Shown here: positions 11,123-22,900 of the stretch, one piece after another | Layout: each line of letters opens with the position of its first letter | Numbering within the stretch: the stretch's first letter is position 1 | Origin: Caenorhabditis remanei | Lineage: Eukaryota > Nematoda > Chromadorea > Rhabditida > Rhabditidae | Direction: 5' to 3' | DNA: 64,000 nucleotides | NCBI RefSeq assembly: GCF_010183535.1 | Contig: NC_071333.1 | Coordinates: forward strand, 12,212,587-12,276,586 | Made by a program: the position numbers and the translations under genes | The notes under the pieces: generated by a model | Told to the model about the DNA's origin: nothing | What the model saw: only the letters and a program-made list of their open reading frames with translations | The model's database searches: none

Positions 11123-12056
11123 TTAAGAATTTTGAAAAATAGTACTGAAAATTATATAATTAGGAGTAAGCTCGAATGTCAATCTTTTTTCATTTGATCG
11201 GATGTAGTATCCACGACATGTTGTCAATCTGCTACAATCAATGTATGGCTCCAGCATCTGTTTTGTGTTTTCCATGTCGTGGCTGATTGTAATCTCATGA
11301 TCTATTCTTTGCTGAGAGGCGAGAAGTGCCTGAAACCAAAAGCTATATGATTAAAAAAAGAGGCAGAAAGACAAACATCTCTATAAGCCTTAATATCTAT
11401 TGGAGAAGTGCTAGCCATTTTGATTCTTAAGTGTGGAATATGACGGAGATGATGTATGGGGCAAATCAGCTCACAAAAAAAAACAAGAGAATGATGAGAG
11501 ATGTTTCCACTGAGGTAGAATTACAATGTTAGAAAAGTCGAACTTATCATCATCATACATCAGAGGCCCGCTCACAAACAGTCTTTTCAAAATGTCCGGC
11601 TTTAGGGAGCGTAGAAGATACTCCAGATGTTCCACAACAATAACATCGATTGTCAGTTCTTCAACATGCACTTTTTCAACAAAATCAGCTAAGGAGACTG
11701 CCAATGATTTTAACAGTTCGTCATAACTTGCTCGATTTTCTTCACTGTGCACCCAGTCAATTTTCAGATGATTGATTTTGTTGTTGGGTTTACTGATTAT
11801 TTTTTCAAATTTCTTCACAGCGTTGTCAATATGATTCACCCCAGGAATCACGGAAACGTTGAATGAGAATGTTTCCGGTTTTTCCTTTGTGACCTCGTGA
11901 ACTTCAATTCCCACTGTCTGCGAGCACCAATGAATATGCACCCGATTGATCATTGTGTCCCTTGCATCAACGATTTGCTTTAAATATTTAGCAGTCAATC
12001 TGACATTTGGGTCTAATATAGGTCAGAGTCATGAGTCATTTACATACGTTGAACAG
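11123..12056 (-). pseudogene. decayed F-box/FTH gene copy (copy A)
   Basis: The body from the LTAKYLKQIVDARD segment to the C-terminus matches the intact gene at 13615-14923 almost base for base; 11169-11318 equals 13661-13810 by eye. Three defects are visible. The upstream exons carrying the N-terminus and most of the F-box are missing; in their place is only a possible mini-exon (about 12031-12055, LWQAVQ) before a ~35-bp intron. A run of nine T (minus strand, near 11475-11483) adds one base relative to copy B and shifts the frame, so translation stops after PQWKHLSSFS. The last exon ends differently (stop at 11123). Most likely a pseudogene; a truncated FTH-only protein cannot be excluded. 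Confidence 0.75.
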
Positions 12057-12115
12057 CCTGCCATAGGTTCGGATTTCTGAAAGAAAAGTTTTGTGAATTA
12101 CACATAATTTGGAGT

Positions 12116-12740
12116 CTATTCTATATTTTCGCACGTGTACGCATTAGTGCTTGTGAAGTGTACACATGAACGTGAAGACGTACCATAAAGTATCCAAACG
12201 TCAATCAAAATCCCGAATGTAACAGTTTTTGGTACGTCTGAATATTTTTTTTTGGGATTTTTAATCATTTGAAAGGGCGTCTTTGTGTTCGGAAAAAAAT
12301 TCGGACTTGAAAGGGCGGTCAAGTGTTTCAAAGGACGTTTATCTTTTTAAAGGACGCCTAAACTGGAATAGAGCTAAAAACGCGTACTTATTCCGGTTTA
12401 GTTGTTGAAATTCATCTTTATTTTGGCGGTTCTCCGTTGTTCTAATTCCACTTCTTGAATTGTTTTCCCTAATTTTAATTTTACGGGGAAAACAGACAAG
12501 GACCATTCGAAAACACAGCAAACCTGCAAATGTTTCGACTTTTGTGTTATTGTCGTAGATTCTTATATTCAGGACACGACTGTGTATGTTCAGTTATCGA
12601 AAATTATTCTCTAATTTGTACCGGAACTGAATTTATGCTAGCAGGAGGTTAAACAGTGGCCTACAATGATGGCTATCTCGGTCGCTATGATTTGGAACGG
12701 ATCTGCATCAGCATCTTCTTGATCAACCGTACTCAGGTAA
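12116..12740. repeat. dispersed repeat R, copy 1
   Basis: Matches 15481-16200 in the same orientation. Shared blocks are GTGAAGTGTACACAT, the ACGTCT-rich part ending AAAGGACGCCTAAACTGG, TTGTTGAAATT, CGACTTTTGTGTTATTGTCGTA, TTCAGGACACGAC, TGTACCGGAACTGAAT, ATGCTAGCAGG and CTATCTCGGT. Here the ACGTCT part has about two 20-bp units against four in copy 2. It has no coding capacity I trust and no clear terminal inverted repeats, so transposon origin is unproven. Confidence 0.7.
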
Positions 12741-12870
12741 ATATGTCTGCTTGCTGACGTTTCAAATGTCACATTGCACAGAAATTTGCAGAGATCAGTA
12801 TTTATAGATATGGTTTGTGACGTTTGATTTAACGGACTGTCCGACAATTTCACATTCTCATTTTTAGAAA

Positions 12871-13170
12871 CTAACAGACAACAGGTTTCAAATAATTTCC
12901 AGGTGTTTTAATGTTATGATTTTCACCACTGAACAGGACACTTTTAGAAAGGTACTAACACCTTTGTCGAAACTGAAAAAAAGGAGAATTTTAACTTTTG
13001 TAGTCGAAACAGCTTTTTTATTGATGACTAATCAAAAAATGTTATCTATCTATTCTAAGTTGATCAAACTTTGTCAATAACGTTATGACATGGTCTTTTC
13101 TGGGAGAAACATTTTGGCGAAAATGGTGGTGATAATCCTCTATATGACTCGCCACGGATATCCTGAAGCA
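12871..13170. repeat. diverged duplicated segment X, copy 2
   Basis: Partner of 8893-9225, same orientation. It lies between repeat R copy 1 and the intact F-box gene, mirroring copy 1, which lies before the decayed F-box gene. This supports an old tandem duplication of a block X-F-box-R. The stretch 13171-13614 shows only AT-rich DNA and a trace of the ACGTCT family. Confidence 0.65.
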
Positions 13171-13614
13171 TAATTTAATAATTTTTGAATAAAAAACCAT
13201 ACAATTATTGATTCTTTGTATGAGTAATCTATATCTGATAAAAAACCAAAACTGGAGATTGAAAGGGCAAGACCGCTATGCAAACCCATGAAATGTCGGC
13301 CACACGACCCTCTGGGAAGTTAATGTGTCCTGATGAGAAATTAAAAAACCGACAACGGGCTGAAAACACGCCTCAAGGTTTTTTGTGACGTTGAGTTTTC
13401 AAATGACATCTAAATTAGAATATATTGATTTTTATTTTTAAATACTTTGCTCTGTAATGACGACCAATTTTGTTATTTTTCTTGGATTTTACTTCAAAAC
13501 TAAAAACGAGGTTTTCCAGAGAGAACATGTTTATTGATTAAAAGTATGGAATGTTTTTTATTAGTATATGAACCAGCTAACGAATCAAATTAACCGACAA
13601 TTATGAAGTTGATG

Positions 13615-14923
13615 TCACATTAAAAACTGCATAGTACTGAAAATTATTTTATTATGTTTCAGCTCGAATGTCAATCTTTTTTCATTTGATCGGATGTAGT
13701 ATCCACGACATGTTGTCAATCTGCTACAATCAATGTATGGCTCCAGCATCTGTTTTGTGTTTTCCATGTCGTGGCTGATTGTAATCTCATGATCTATTCT
13801 TTGCTGAGAGACGATCAAGGTCTGAAACCAAAAGCTATATGATTAAAAAAAGAAGCAGAAAAACAAACATCTCTATAACCCACGATATCTATTGGAGAAG
13901 TGCTAGCCATTTTGATTCTTAAGTTTGAAATATGATAGAGATGATGTATGGGGCAAATCAGCTCACAACAAGAAGAAGTGAATGCTGAGAGATGTTTCCA
14001 CTGAGGTAGAATTACAATGTTAGAGAAGTCGAACTTATCATTTCCACATGTCGGAGGCCCAATCACATACAGTCTTTTCAAAATGTCCGGCTTAAGGGAA
14101 CATATAAGATTCTCCAGATGTTCCACAGCATTAACATCTATTGTCAGTTCTTCAACATGCACTTTTTCAACAAAATCAGCTAAGGAGACTGCCAATGATT
14201 TTAACAGTTCGTCATAACTTGCTCGATTTTCTTCACTTCTCACCCAATCAATTTTCAGATGATTGATTTTGGTGTTCGGTTTACTGATTATTTCTTCAAA
14301 TTTCTTCACAGCGTTGTCAATATGATTCACCCCAGGTATCACGGAAACGTTGAATGAGTATGTTTCCGGTTCCTCTTTTGTGACCTCGTGAACCTCAATT
14401 CCCACTGTCTGCGAGCACAAATGAATATGCACCCGATTGATCATTGTGTCCCTTGCATCAACGATTTGCTTTAAATATTTAGCAGTCAATCTGACATTTT
14501 TCCTGAAAATTGAAATTTTTTTGAGATTAATTTCTCAATAGCTCACTCAGATTCAATGTCGATTGTTCTAACAATCATTTCCACAACATCTGGTGGAATG
14601 GTTGTCAAAGTGAGTTTACTGGAAGTTTCCGCTTGATCGTCACTGAAAATTCAAAACATCAGAAATATTCAATACACTTTAGCCAGAACAAAATTAAATT
14701 TTTGAAAACTGTAGAAACATCTAGTAATTGCTTACCTCGCAATTTCGGAAACCTCGTCTATCTCAGTTTTCAACAAATTTCCCCATTCAGACACTTGTTC
14801 TTCCGTAATATTCGGAGTGACAAGACAAAAAAGCTTCCACGCGTCACTTGGGTTTGATTGTCCGATAAGGTTCAAAAAATTAATTCTTGCTAAATGAAGT
14901 TGATCTTTTTCCCGTCTCGACAT
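13615..14923 (-). CDS. F-box / FTH-domain protein (fbxa-like), copy B
   Basis: Four exons on the minus strand: 14923-14736, 14642-14547, 14502 to about 13887, and about 13823-13615, with matching phases. After a ~60-residue helical N-terminus (MSRREKDQLHLARINFL...), exons 2-3 encode an F-box: IPPDVVEMIVRTID then NVRLTAKYLKQIVDARD. The rest matches the worm FTH/DUF38 pattern, with a SLKPDILKRLYV segment and an LPQWKHLS segment. F-box proteins bring substrates to SCF (SKP1-CUL1) ubiquitin ligases, and the FTH half is the presumed substrate-binding part. This family is greatly expanded and fast-evolving in Caenorhabditis, with suggested roles in defence and protein turnover. The specific target is unknown. 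Confidence 0.8.
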
Positions 14924-15480
14924 GTCGGAAACTCTGAAAACCGAATGATTGTCAAGTGGCTGTCAGAAATCAAAAATGTCTTATTAGAAACGAGAAAACA
15001 TTGTCACGTGAAAGAAATCAGATAAATAAGTGCAGCATATGTTGTGAATTAGACTCAGATGAATAATCATTGCGGACTAAACACCACAATTCACGACAGC
15101 TTGCAGATAAAAGGGCATTCTTTGGAAGCAAAGGGACAACTGGAGAAAAAAAAATCATAGTTATTTTAAACAGTCAGGGAAAAAAATAAACTGGTAAACA
15201 AAGAAGGAGTGGTGACTTTTTGAAAAAAGGATGCAAAGTTGTAACAAACAAAATGGGTGAGGGGAAAGTAGTAGGGCAAAGTATAAAATGAGAGATGAGA
15301 GTCGATTATTGGAAACAGAATGCAAGAGGTGTAAAGCATGAAAAATCATGATTCGCGAATTACAAATTATTGGGGGTTAATTCTGCGTTGTTGAATATAG
15401 GATGACTTCTAGCCGACTCGGGAAGAAAGAATATTGTTGTCACACCCGTATTCCACAAATCAGATAACATAGGTGCCAAA
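14924..15480. other. intergenic, nothing recognised
   Basis: AT-rich sequence upstream of the F-box gene. Purine-rich stretches near 15140-15290 make short antisense ORFs of low-complexity composition. No gene, RNA or repeat is supported. Confidence 0.5.
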
Positions 15481-16200
15481 TAAGCGTTTGTGAAGTGTAC
15501 ACATTTTTTTGCCTTGTGATCGTTTCAACGAAGCATAGCTATTGATGGTAGTTTTATGATATGTTGGTTGAATTTCAGATGACAGTTCGTTAATAGTCAT
15601 AAAACTACCAAGTATTGTTTAGGCGTCCAAAAAACGTTTTGACGTCCTTTAAAACTTTTAAATGTACCTCGATATGCCGATATTAAACGTTGTTTAGACG
15701 TTTCAGCATCTGAAAGGATGTCTAAATTTTTAGAAAAAAAATAGGGCTTGAAGGACGTCTAAGTGTTTCAAGGGACGTCTTAGTGTTTCAAGGTACGTCT
15801 ATGTGTTTCAAGAGACGTTAATGTTTTCAAAGGACACCTAAACTGGAATAGAGCCAAAAACTGTTATTTATTCTGTTTTTGTTGTTGAAATTTATATTCA
15901 TTCCGGAAATTGTTCGTAGTTCCAATTTTTCTTGTTCAATTGTTCTCCCTGATTTAAACTTCACAGAAAAAATAGACAAGAACCACCCAAAAAAAACATA
16001 TCGACTTTTGTGTTATTATCGTAAATTCTTAGATTCAGGACACTACTTAGGAAATAAAATTATTGAAACTAATTCTTTAATATGTACCGGAGCTGAATGG
16101 ATGCTAGCAGGGAGTCGAACAGGCATACAATGGTGACTATCTTGGTTCGTCGTGCTCTGGAAGTATTATGAGCATGCTCTTGATCAAGCGTGGTTCATAA
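15481..16200. repeat. dispersed repeat R, copy 2, with 20-bp minisatellite
   Basis: Partner of 12116-12740. Inside it, 15751-15830 is four consecutive 20-bp units of the form AGGGACGTCTTAGTGTTTCA with a few changes, followed by a partial fifth (AGGACACCTA). Upstream at 15616-15730 are older ACGTCC/ACGTTT variants in both orientations. The right end runs to the 3' side of the coiled-coil gene. Confidence 0.75.
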
Positions 16201-16346
16201 CATTTGATTAACCCGACAACATCACTTTTCCTTAATTGAAAATGAACTCGATATTCGAAGGAATTCCTTTTCAGAAAAGTCCCAGAACCAGGGTCAAAAA
16301 CGAACAGATCTTTATTAAAAATGTAAATGCCTCCAATGATCATCAC
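16137..16346 (-). other. short ORF next to repeat R; possible terminal exon or relic
   Basis: An open stretch ends ...YEPRLIKSMLIILPEHDEPR and a stop at 16137. It might be a last exon of the gene ending at 16392, but I find no AG acceptor of the right phase in front of it. The homologous DNA in repeat R copy 1 (about 12660-12725) keeps a similar RLIKKML frame but is broken by stops upstream. I treat it as unproven coding sequence. Confidence 0.25.
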
Positions 16347-16391
16347 AATTAAAATACAAAGTTCAGAAAAAAGACAATATTAAATATGAAA

Positions 16392-19300
16392 TTATACATC
16401 GTATTGGAATGGAACCGGTCGTCTTGATTCCAAGAACCAAGCCTCCATTAACGCGTAAGAAGTGTTTTCTCTGAATGTGTACAAGAACGCAGCAAGATCA
16501 GTTGAAATTTTGTATTGTTTCAAAAGTTGTCCGATAGCCATGTACCCTTCTCTTAAAATTTTCTCGTCAGAAGTAATGTTGATAGTTGCTGCCATCTGTA
16601 AAATGTAACTTTTCATTTAGCTGACTAGAATGGAAATGAAACTCACGTCTGAGAACACGAGAAGTTTGTTTCTCACAAATCTGACCGTATTGACAAATTG
16701 ATCTGAAAGTTTGATAAGTACATGTTTTTAAACTACAACGAGGGGTTAGTGTTATTATGGATAATGAAGATTATAAAAAAGTACCTGTCTCTGGAATTCC
16801 AGGAAGCACCTCACAAACAAAAGTGAAGAAGTTTTTCTCCAAATCAGTACTTTCGGAGGTGGGAACCGTGTTCTCTGAAACAAATTCATTTCTTATTACC
16901 GTACCCGCATATCTCTCCTTACGTTCATAACCCGCAAAAAAGTATTTGAGCATCGCTAATTCGAATTCACAAAATTCTTCAGAGGTCTCATCGAGACTAC
17001 CCAAGTACATGAAATATTGGAACAGACGTATACTTTTGTATATAAGGTCCTGATGAGCAGACAACAGGTCCATTTTGGCCATAAGCTCTGCTCCGACGTA
17101 CATCTAAAATCAAATAATTCATAAACAGTTGCAACCAAATATTTCAAACATACAGTAGTACACTCCACGGTTCTTGTTTCAAAGTACTGATCTCTCAAGG
17201 TTGTCCTTTCCATGTCATTAGTTTTGTCTACGTAAATTTCAAGATCATTATCCAGTTGTTTGATTTCCTTAGGCAGTTCCAAGCCATCTGTTTTGATAAT
17301 CAGCAGAGCCGTTTTAACAACTTTTCTGAATAATTTGTGCCGATCACTTGTATCTACCTTCTCCAGATGGCATTTTCTCTCGGAGTCCTTTTTTTCAAAC
17401 TCTCTATCTTTTTCTTCTTTTTTCTTCTTCTTTATTGCCTCAATTTCTTCTACTGTCATTTTTGGTCCGGTTTTAGGTTTCTTGCCCTTTTTGCCTTTCT
17501 TGGACCGTTTTTTGCGATTAGCATGAGGAGCAACAGCACGGCTTTTGTTAGCAAGTACCGGTTTTGGAGAGTGATTTCTGGAAAACGATTGTGTTGAAGA
17601 CTTTGATATAAAGTTATTCCTTACCGATCCTGTGTTTCAGAATCTGCGGTAGTCGAAGTGTTGGTAGTTTCAAATGACCTAAAAATAAATTTAAATTTGA
17701 ATATTTTATGAATTTCCATACTCTTCCGATCGTGCAGTCTCGAAACATTCATCATCTTCATCTCCCTCTTCATCGCTTCTCTCATCCTCACTATTGTCCG
17801 TTTTCACTAGTGAAGCGATGTTATCACCATTCGAATAAACACCATTGCTATTCCTGAATTCATTATATTGTTTATTTTATTACTGTAACTTAATAAATGC
17901 TAACACACCTCTTAATTCCATTCTCTGAATTGTTCAAAGCAGCTTCTTCTGGATTTTCTTCATGGACTGTTTCCAGTGTCCTCTTAGCGGCCGTGTTCAT
18001 GACATTGAGCGCTCTAATCTTGTCTATGTCGAATGCAACATTGTTTTGATGAATTGCTAGCATTTTTGTCAATTCAGCAATTAGAACCGAAATGACCAAT
18101 TTTTTCCTGTAATAGTTTTATTCATTTTGTGATTGTACGAAGCAGTATAAACTGAAAGAGAACAATGAAAATCCATCATGTTTCATGTTATCAAATATAA
18201 GAGATGCTCTCACCCAACAATATGTCATAAACAAAACAGTCGTTCACGTTTCCTCATTTCCCCGTAATTTCTATCAAATTCACTCACTCTTTTTCCTTCT
18301 CTTTTTCTTCTGCAGTTTCTGCTTCAACATCAAGCACAGCTCGATTATTCATTTCATAATCTTCGGATAATTTTTGAGTTATTGACTTGAAAGTATCGAT
18401 ACTTTTCTTATCCAAAATAGAAAATCCTTCCTTATCATCCGGGAAATTGATATAGAATGGTTTAAAAATGTCGTCTTTCTTTCCTAAAGTGCTAGAATCC
18501 CGTCTGCAAAATCAAAATAGTACTTTTCTACGTTTGTACATACATTACCTTTCTTTATGAGAGTTTTCATTTTCAATCTCGTTCTCTATCTCGCTGTCTG
18601 TTTCGTTTTCTGTCTCGTCGTTCTCCGTGTCGCTGTCTTTACCAGAATTTTCTTCACTTTGACTTGATGTGTCAACAGTTTCTTCTGCATTCTCAGATTT
18701 TTGGTCTCTAAACATAGACTGTTTTTGTCAACATTCTGATAACAAAATAAAAACTTACAGTTTTTCAACCGGAAGTTGGATCATTTCTTCAGGTTGTATG
18801 CTTAGCAGATTTCTTTGGGAAGTAATACTTGAGTTTTCTACGCGGTCACTCTTCTCAATTTCAGAGTGATGAATAACTTCTACGCCATTCGGTTTTTTCT
18901 CGAATGCTACATTGACTACCGTTGTTTCATTTACACTATCATCCGATTCTGAATGCGCCGGCAAAGTATCTTCTTTGCAAGTTTTTTCTGTTATATTCTT
19001 CATTCCGTTATCTTCTTCATCATCTTCACTTGTTAGTTGGTTACCATACTCATCAATTTTATTGATGGATGATAGCAAAGTTTTCAACGTGATTCCATCT
19101 TTTGCCTTCTTTGTCGACATCCAACTGAAACAAAGAATTTGAATATAGACAAAGAAAGACGAATCTTACTCATGATCGGCGCAAAAATTGTCGATCTCGA
19201 ATTGTTCGATACTTTTGTCGTCAGTTTCTAGAACTTTGATGAGCAAACTTTTTACATCTCTTTCAGTCACTTTTTCGAGTGACTTCCAGCTCGAATTTAT

Positions 19301-19624
19301 CTGGATTACAAGAAAATTCTGAAGAAAGAAAATTTTAAAACATACCTTCTCTATTTCCCGTATTTGTTTTTTGAGATCAGATATTCTTTGATTATGTTTA
19401 TCAGTAATATGTCGTAATCCGTCAGTGATGTCTTTTGATGTGGCTCCATTTTTTGATTTGTTGGCAAGATTAGCTTCTCTAACGCGAAATTCTCGATATT
19501 GATAATTAGGAATGTCAACAGGCCCATAAAATTGTATGAATTGTTCCTGAAATACAAATATTGATTTAATAAACTCAAAATAAACAGATGAATAACTCAC
19601 CTTGGTCGATGTCTCGGCAGCCAT
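16392..19624 (-). CDS. acidic/coiled-coil protein, downstream member of a tandem paralogue pair
   Basis: First exon 19624-19601 (MAAETSTK), then 19546-19346, 19300-19170, 19124-18759, about 18713-18552, and about eight more ending at the stop 16392. The ordered N-terminus (EQFIQFYGPV...YREFRVREANL, then a helical DLKKQIREIEK) is followed by a long acidic middle (Glu/Asp/Asn-rich around 18560-18710), a Lys-rich segment near 17400-17500 (KKKKKEEKDREF), and a helical C-terminal domain (FFTFVCEVLPGIPET ... LLKQYKISTDLAAFLYTF). The same ends occur in the neighbouring gene at 19994-24249, so the two are duplicates whose middles diverged. No known domain is recognised. The Lys-rich and acidic tracts would suit a nuclear protein, but that is only inference. 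Several internal exon borders are approximate. Confidence 0.7.
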
Positions 19625-19993
19625 CTTTCGGTATATTTCTTGGGGTAAGATTTATTGCTGCAATGTCACGAAGAATTGAAAATGAGAGATGAAGAGATAG
19701 AAAAGAAAAAGGAAAAGAGAAGAAAATATCGAGGGGTCAATAAATCACCCGTTCTGATAAAATTTCATCGAAAAAAGAGAGAAAGAGAGAAGTGAAGGAA
19801 TCTGTTAAAAAAAGTTCATTGGGTTTCACGGGACAACGAGTAAAGTTCGTTTGGTAGGAACAAAAAATTTGGAAATGTTGAAAATGGAAGCAAAATTAAA
19901 GTGCAGATGTATAATTGGTTGAGTGCATGCATTGTATAATGAGATGTATATGTAGAATACTATAGGGTCAATCTGTGTCGTTGCGGATCTGAT
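19625..19993. other. 370-bp gap between the tandem paralogues
   Basis: Purine-rich on the plus strand (GAGAGAGAAGAAAAGG runs). It is wider than the usual ~100 bp of a worm operon and shows no clear U-rich SL2 signal, so a separate promoter for the downstream gene is more likely than an operon. Confidence 0.4.
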
Positions 19994-22900
19994 TCAGTCG
20001 GCTAGCGGCAGCATCGAAGCAGCTCTGACGTCGTATGTCTCTCCGTCTGTCTGGCAACACATATCGTGTACTTCAGGTTTTTCAAACTCTTCTTCGTCAT
20101 CTGTTTCATCCCCCTGATACCCACATATTTCACTCTCCGTGACCGTCAGCAAGTAGTCCTCTTCCATGATGAATAGCTCGGTGTTCATACGTGTTCTCAG
20201 ATAAGATGTCAATCCCATGATATCAACAGCCTCAGTATACAACATTTTATAGTTGGTTAGAATTTCGTTGCTTTTCTCAATCATTTCTGATGTTTTACGT
20301 ACCTGGAGATAAGAAAAATGAGAAGATGGGAAATCGTTGGATAGAAAACTTACTTTTCCCATTTTCTGCAGCAACGAATCAGCAAACTGGCAAGCTTTTT
20401 CCATAGTTTCTGAAAATCGAAAGTAATTAATCTTGTTTTCGGGAGAAAAACAACGAACCAGGATTTTTCAAGGTAAAGTTCTTGCAGAATTGAATGAAAG
20501 TGGTACGAATTGCTTCGTGTACAGCATTCAATGGCTCTGCAACTGTTGTTAATTGTGAAAACATGCTTTAGTGAAAAAAGACTGGAACGTTTCTTTAAAA
20601 TCTGCGCAGGAAAGTGGAATTTCGGAAAGAGAGAAGAGAAGTTTGAACAATCACAAAATTGAACGACACTACTATTATCTGGCAACATACCTTTTTTCTC
20701 AGAAGACGAGTTTAAATAAGCAACTAAGGAAAAGGATTAGGTCAAAATAGAGAAGCATACAAAGTAATAAAAAAGACTCACCTTCATTCACATCTAAACT
20801 TTTACTGGTGAAATAATCCAGAAGTTCTTCCAGTCTGAAATCCTTGGTGTTTTCCGTGAGATCGCTCATGAAGATCAGAAATGTGTTCATTCTATCCATC
20901 GTTTTTAGACGTCCTTTGTACGTATGCAATATCTTGTGCTTGTTTTTGTTGATTTCCATTGACCTATCTGTTGCTAGTTCCATTAGACGCTTGTCCATGT
21001 AAATCTTCGACCCGATCATCAGATCTAAATAATTCTAAGATCATTTTTAATTATAAGTATGTTTCACTCACATCGAAGCGGTTTTTCTTTGACATGAGCG
21101 ACTAATCTTTCTTTGCTTTCGAGCATGTCTTGAACTTTGCTAGCTATAATTCATCCATTAAAGCTATAATTAATCCAAAATCAACAACTTACGGTCACAT
21201 CCTTTCTGTTTCCGTGTGAGCAGTTGGCTTTCTCGCTCCCGTTTGATTCTTTGAATTTCTGCCTTCTTCTGTTCATATTCTAAACGTTGCTTGACCTCTT
21301 TTTCTTTCTTTTCTGATAGAATTTGAAGTTCATGCTCAATTCTCTTCTGTTCTTTTAGCTTCTTCTCCTCTTCCTTGTTTTGTTTCGCAGAAAGTTTCAC
21401 TTTTTCATGAACTCGTTGACGACGTTTTGCACGTTTTTCCGCTTTGATAGCATCATTACTGAATTGGAAAATATTTTTAATCACTTCTGTGGAAATCCCA
21501 ACCTGGGCTCTTTTGCTTGAATCTCATCTTTGGGACCATCCTCAACTTTTTTTTCTCCGGTATCAGTAACATTTTCAGGAGAAACATTAGAACTTTGTGC
21601 AATTAAATCCAAAGACTGCATCGACGAACTGGTCGTTGAGTCTTCACTAGATCTAGTCAAAAACGACGTAGATTCTTGTTTTTCTAGATCTCTCAAGAAT
21701 GTTCCGTTAGTTGGACGACCTCCTTTCTTGGCAGAAAAAGTGATCCAACCATTTGAGTCAGAAGGTTTCGGAGGCTCCGTTTTGAGTTGTTCCTTTTTAG
21801 ATTTCTTGGCAGCTCGTTTTGAAATAACACCATTTTGAACAGTTTCACTGTAAGAAAAAATCATTCAGCTGTAATAAAAAAAGTTGACCAACATTTTCGA
21901 TTTTATCATAGCATCGCTAATTGACAGAGTATTTCCGTTTGTCTGAGATCCGGGTTTTGGATATTGCTGCTCGTATTTCTCTTCCAATTGCTTCTGTTCC
22001 CTCTCGGCAGCTTTACGCTCCCAAATATTACCGCTCACTTTTGGAACTGTTACTGGAACAGGTTTCACATCAACTGAAGACCCGCTTGTCAAACTGAAAA
22101 TTAAAAATAAGGCTTAAAATTGATTACATGTAAAAGTACCGTAATCTAGAGATTCCTGAAACGTCGGCAAGTGGTTTCTTGACTTGAGATGAAAAATTTT
22201 GAGATACCGACGCATTTTTAGTTTCACCGTTTTCACTCTTTTTCTTAGATTCTTGAACAGTTTCTTCTTTTTTGATAGTTGTGTCCTTTTCATTATCTTT
22301 CATTCGTACTTTAGGTGGTTGTGAAGATTTCTCCAAAGTTGAATCAGTCGCTATCCTCTCTGAATGGATGTCACGAATTGCTGGAGAACTAGCATTTTGG
22401 ATAGAGCACAATTGATCATCAACTTCTTTTTCTGGAGCTTTTAGTTTTGATGTCTCTAATTTTGTTGGAATTTCCTCTAATTGCTTATTGCTGTTCCGCA
22501 CTGTTTCATCAAAGACGTTCACTTTATTTGTGTTTGAGACGCTAGGTACAACATCATCATCAGTATTCTGGTCCTCTTTGAGATTGTTTTTCTTGTCTTT
22601 AGTATCAATTTCTATTCCGTTCACAACGACTGCGTTCAAACTATCAACTGGTTGAGAAGAATTGGGCCAAATTTCAACAGGAACAACGTCACCTTTCTTG
22701 GTTTTCGTAAAACCATTAGACATTGTTTCCTTCACTGCACTAGACGTGACATTTCTGAAATGAGAGAGCTGGTTTCTCAGGGATACGCGAATATATATTT
22801 AACATTTCAAAAATGATGAATCATCTATACGAAAAGAAACTTAGGAGAAAACGTATTTGTGTCAATCAAAAAATTTTTGAAAACGTTTGCTAGGCAACTA

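Noticed and set aside
16137..16346. Final exon of the downstream coiled-coil gene
   Set aside because: No AG acceptor of fitting phase before it; the frame 16392-16616 already ends at a stop. Kept only as a low-confidence relic.
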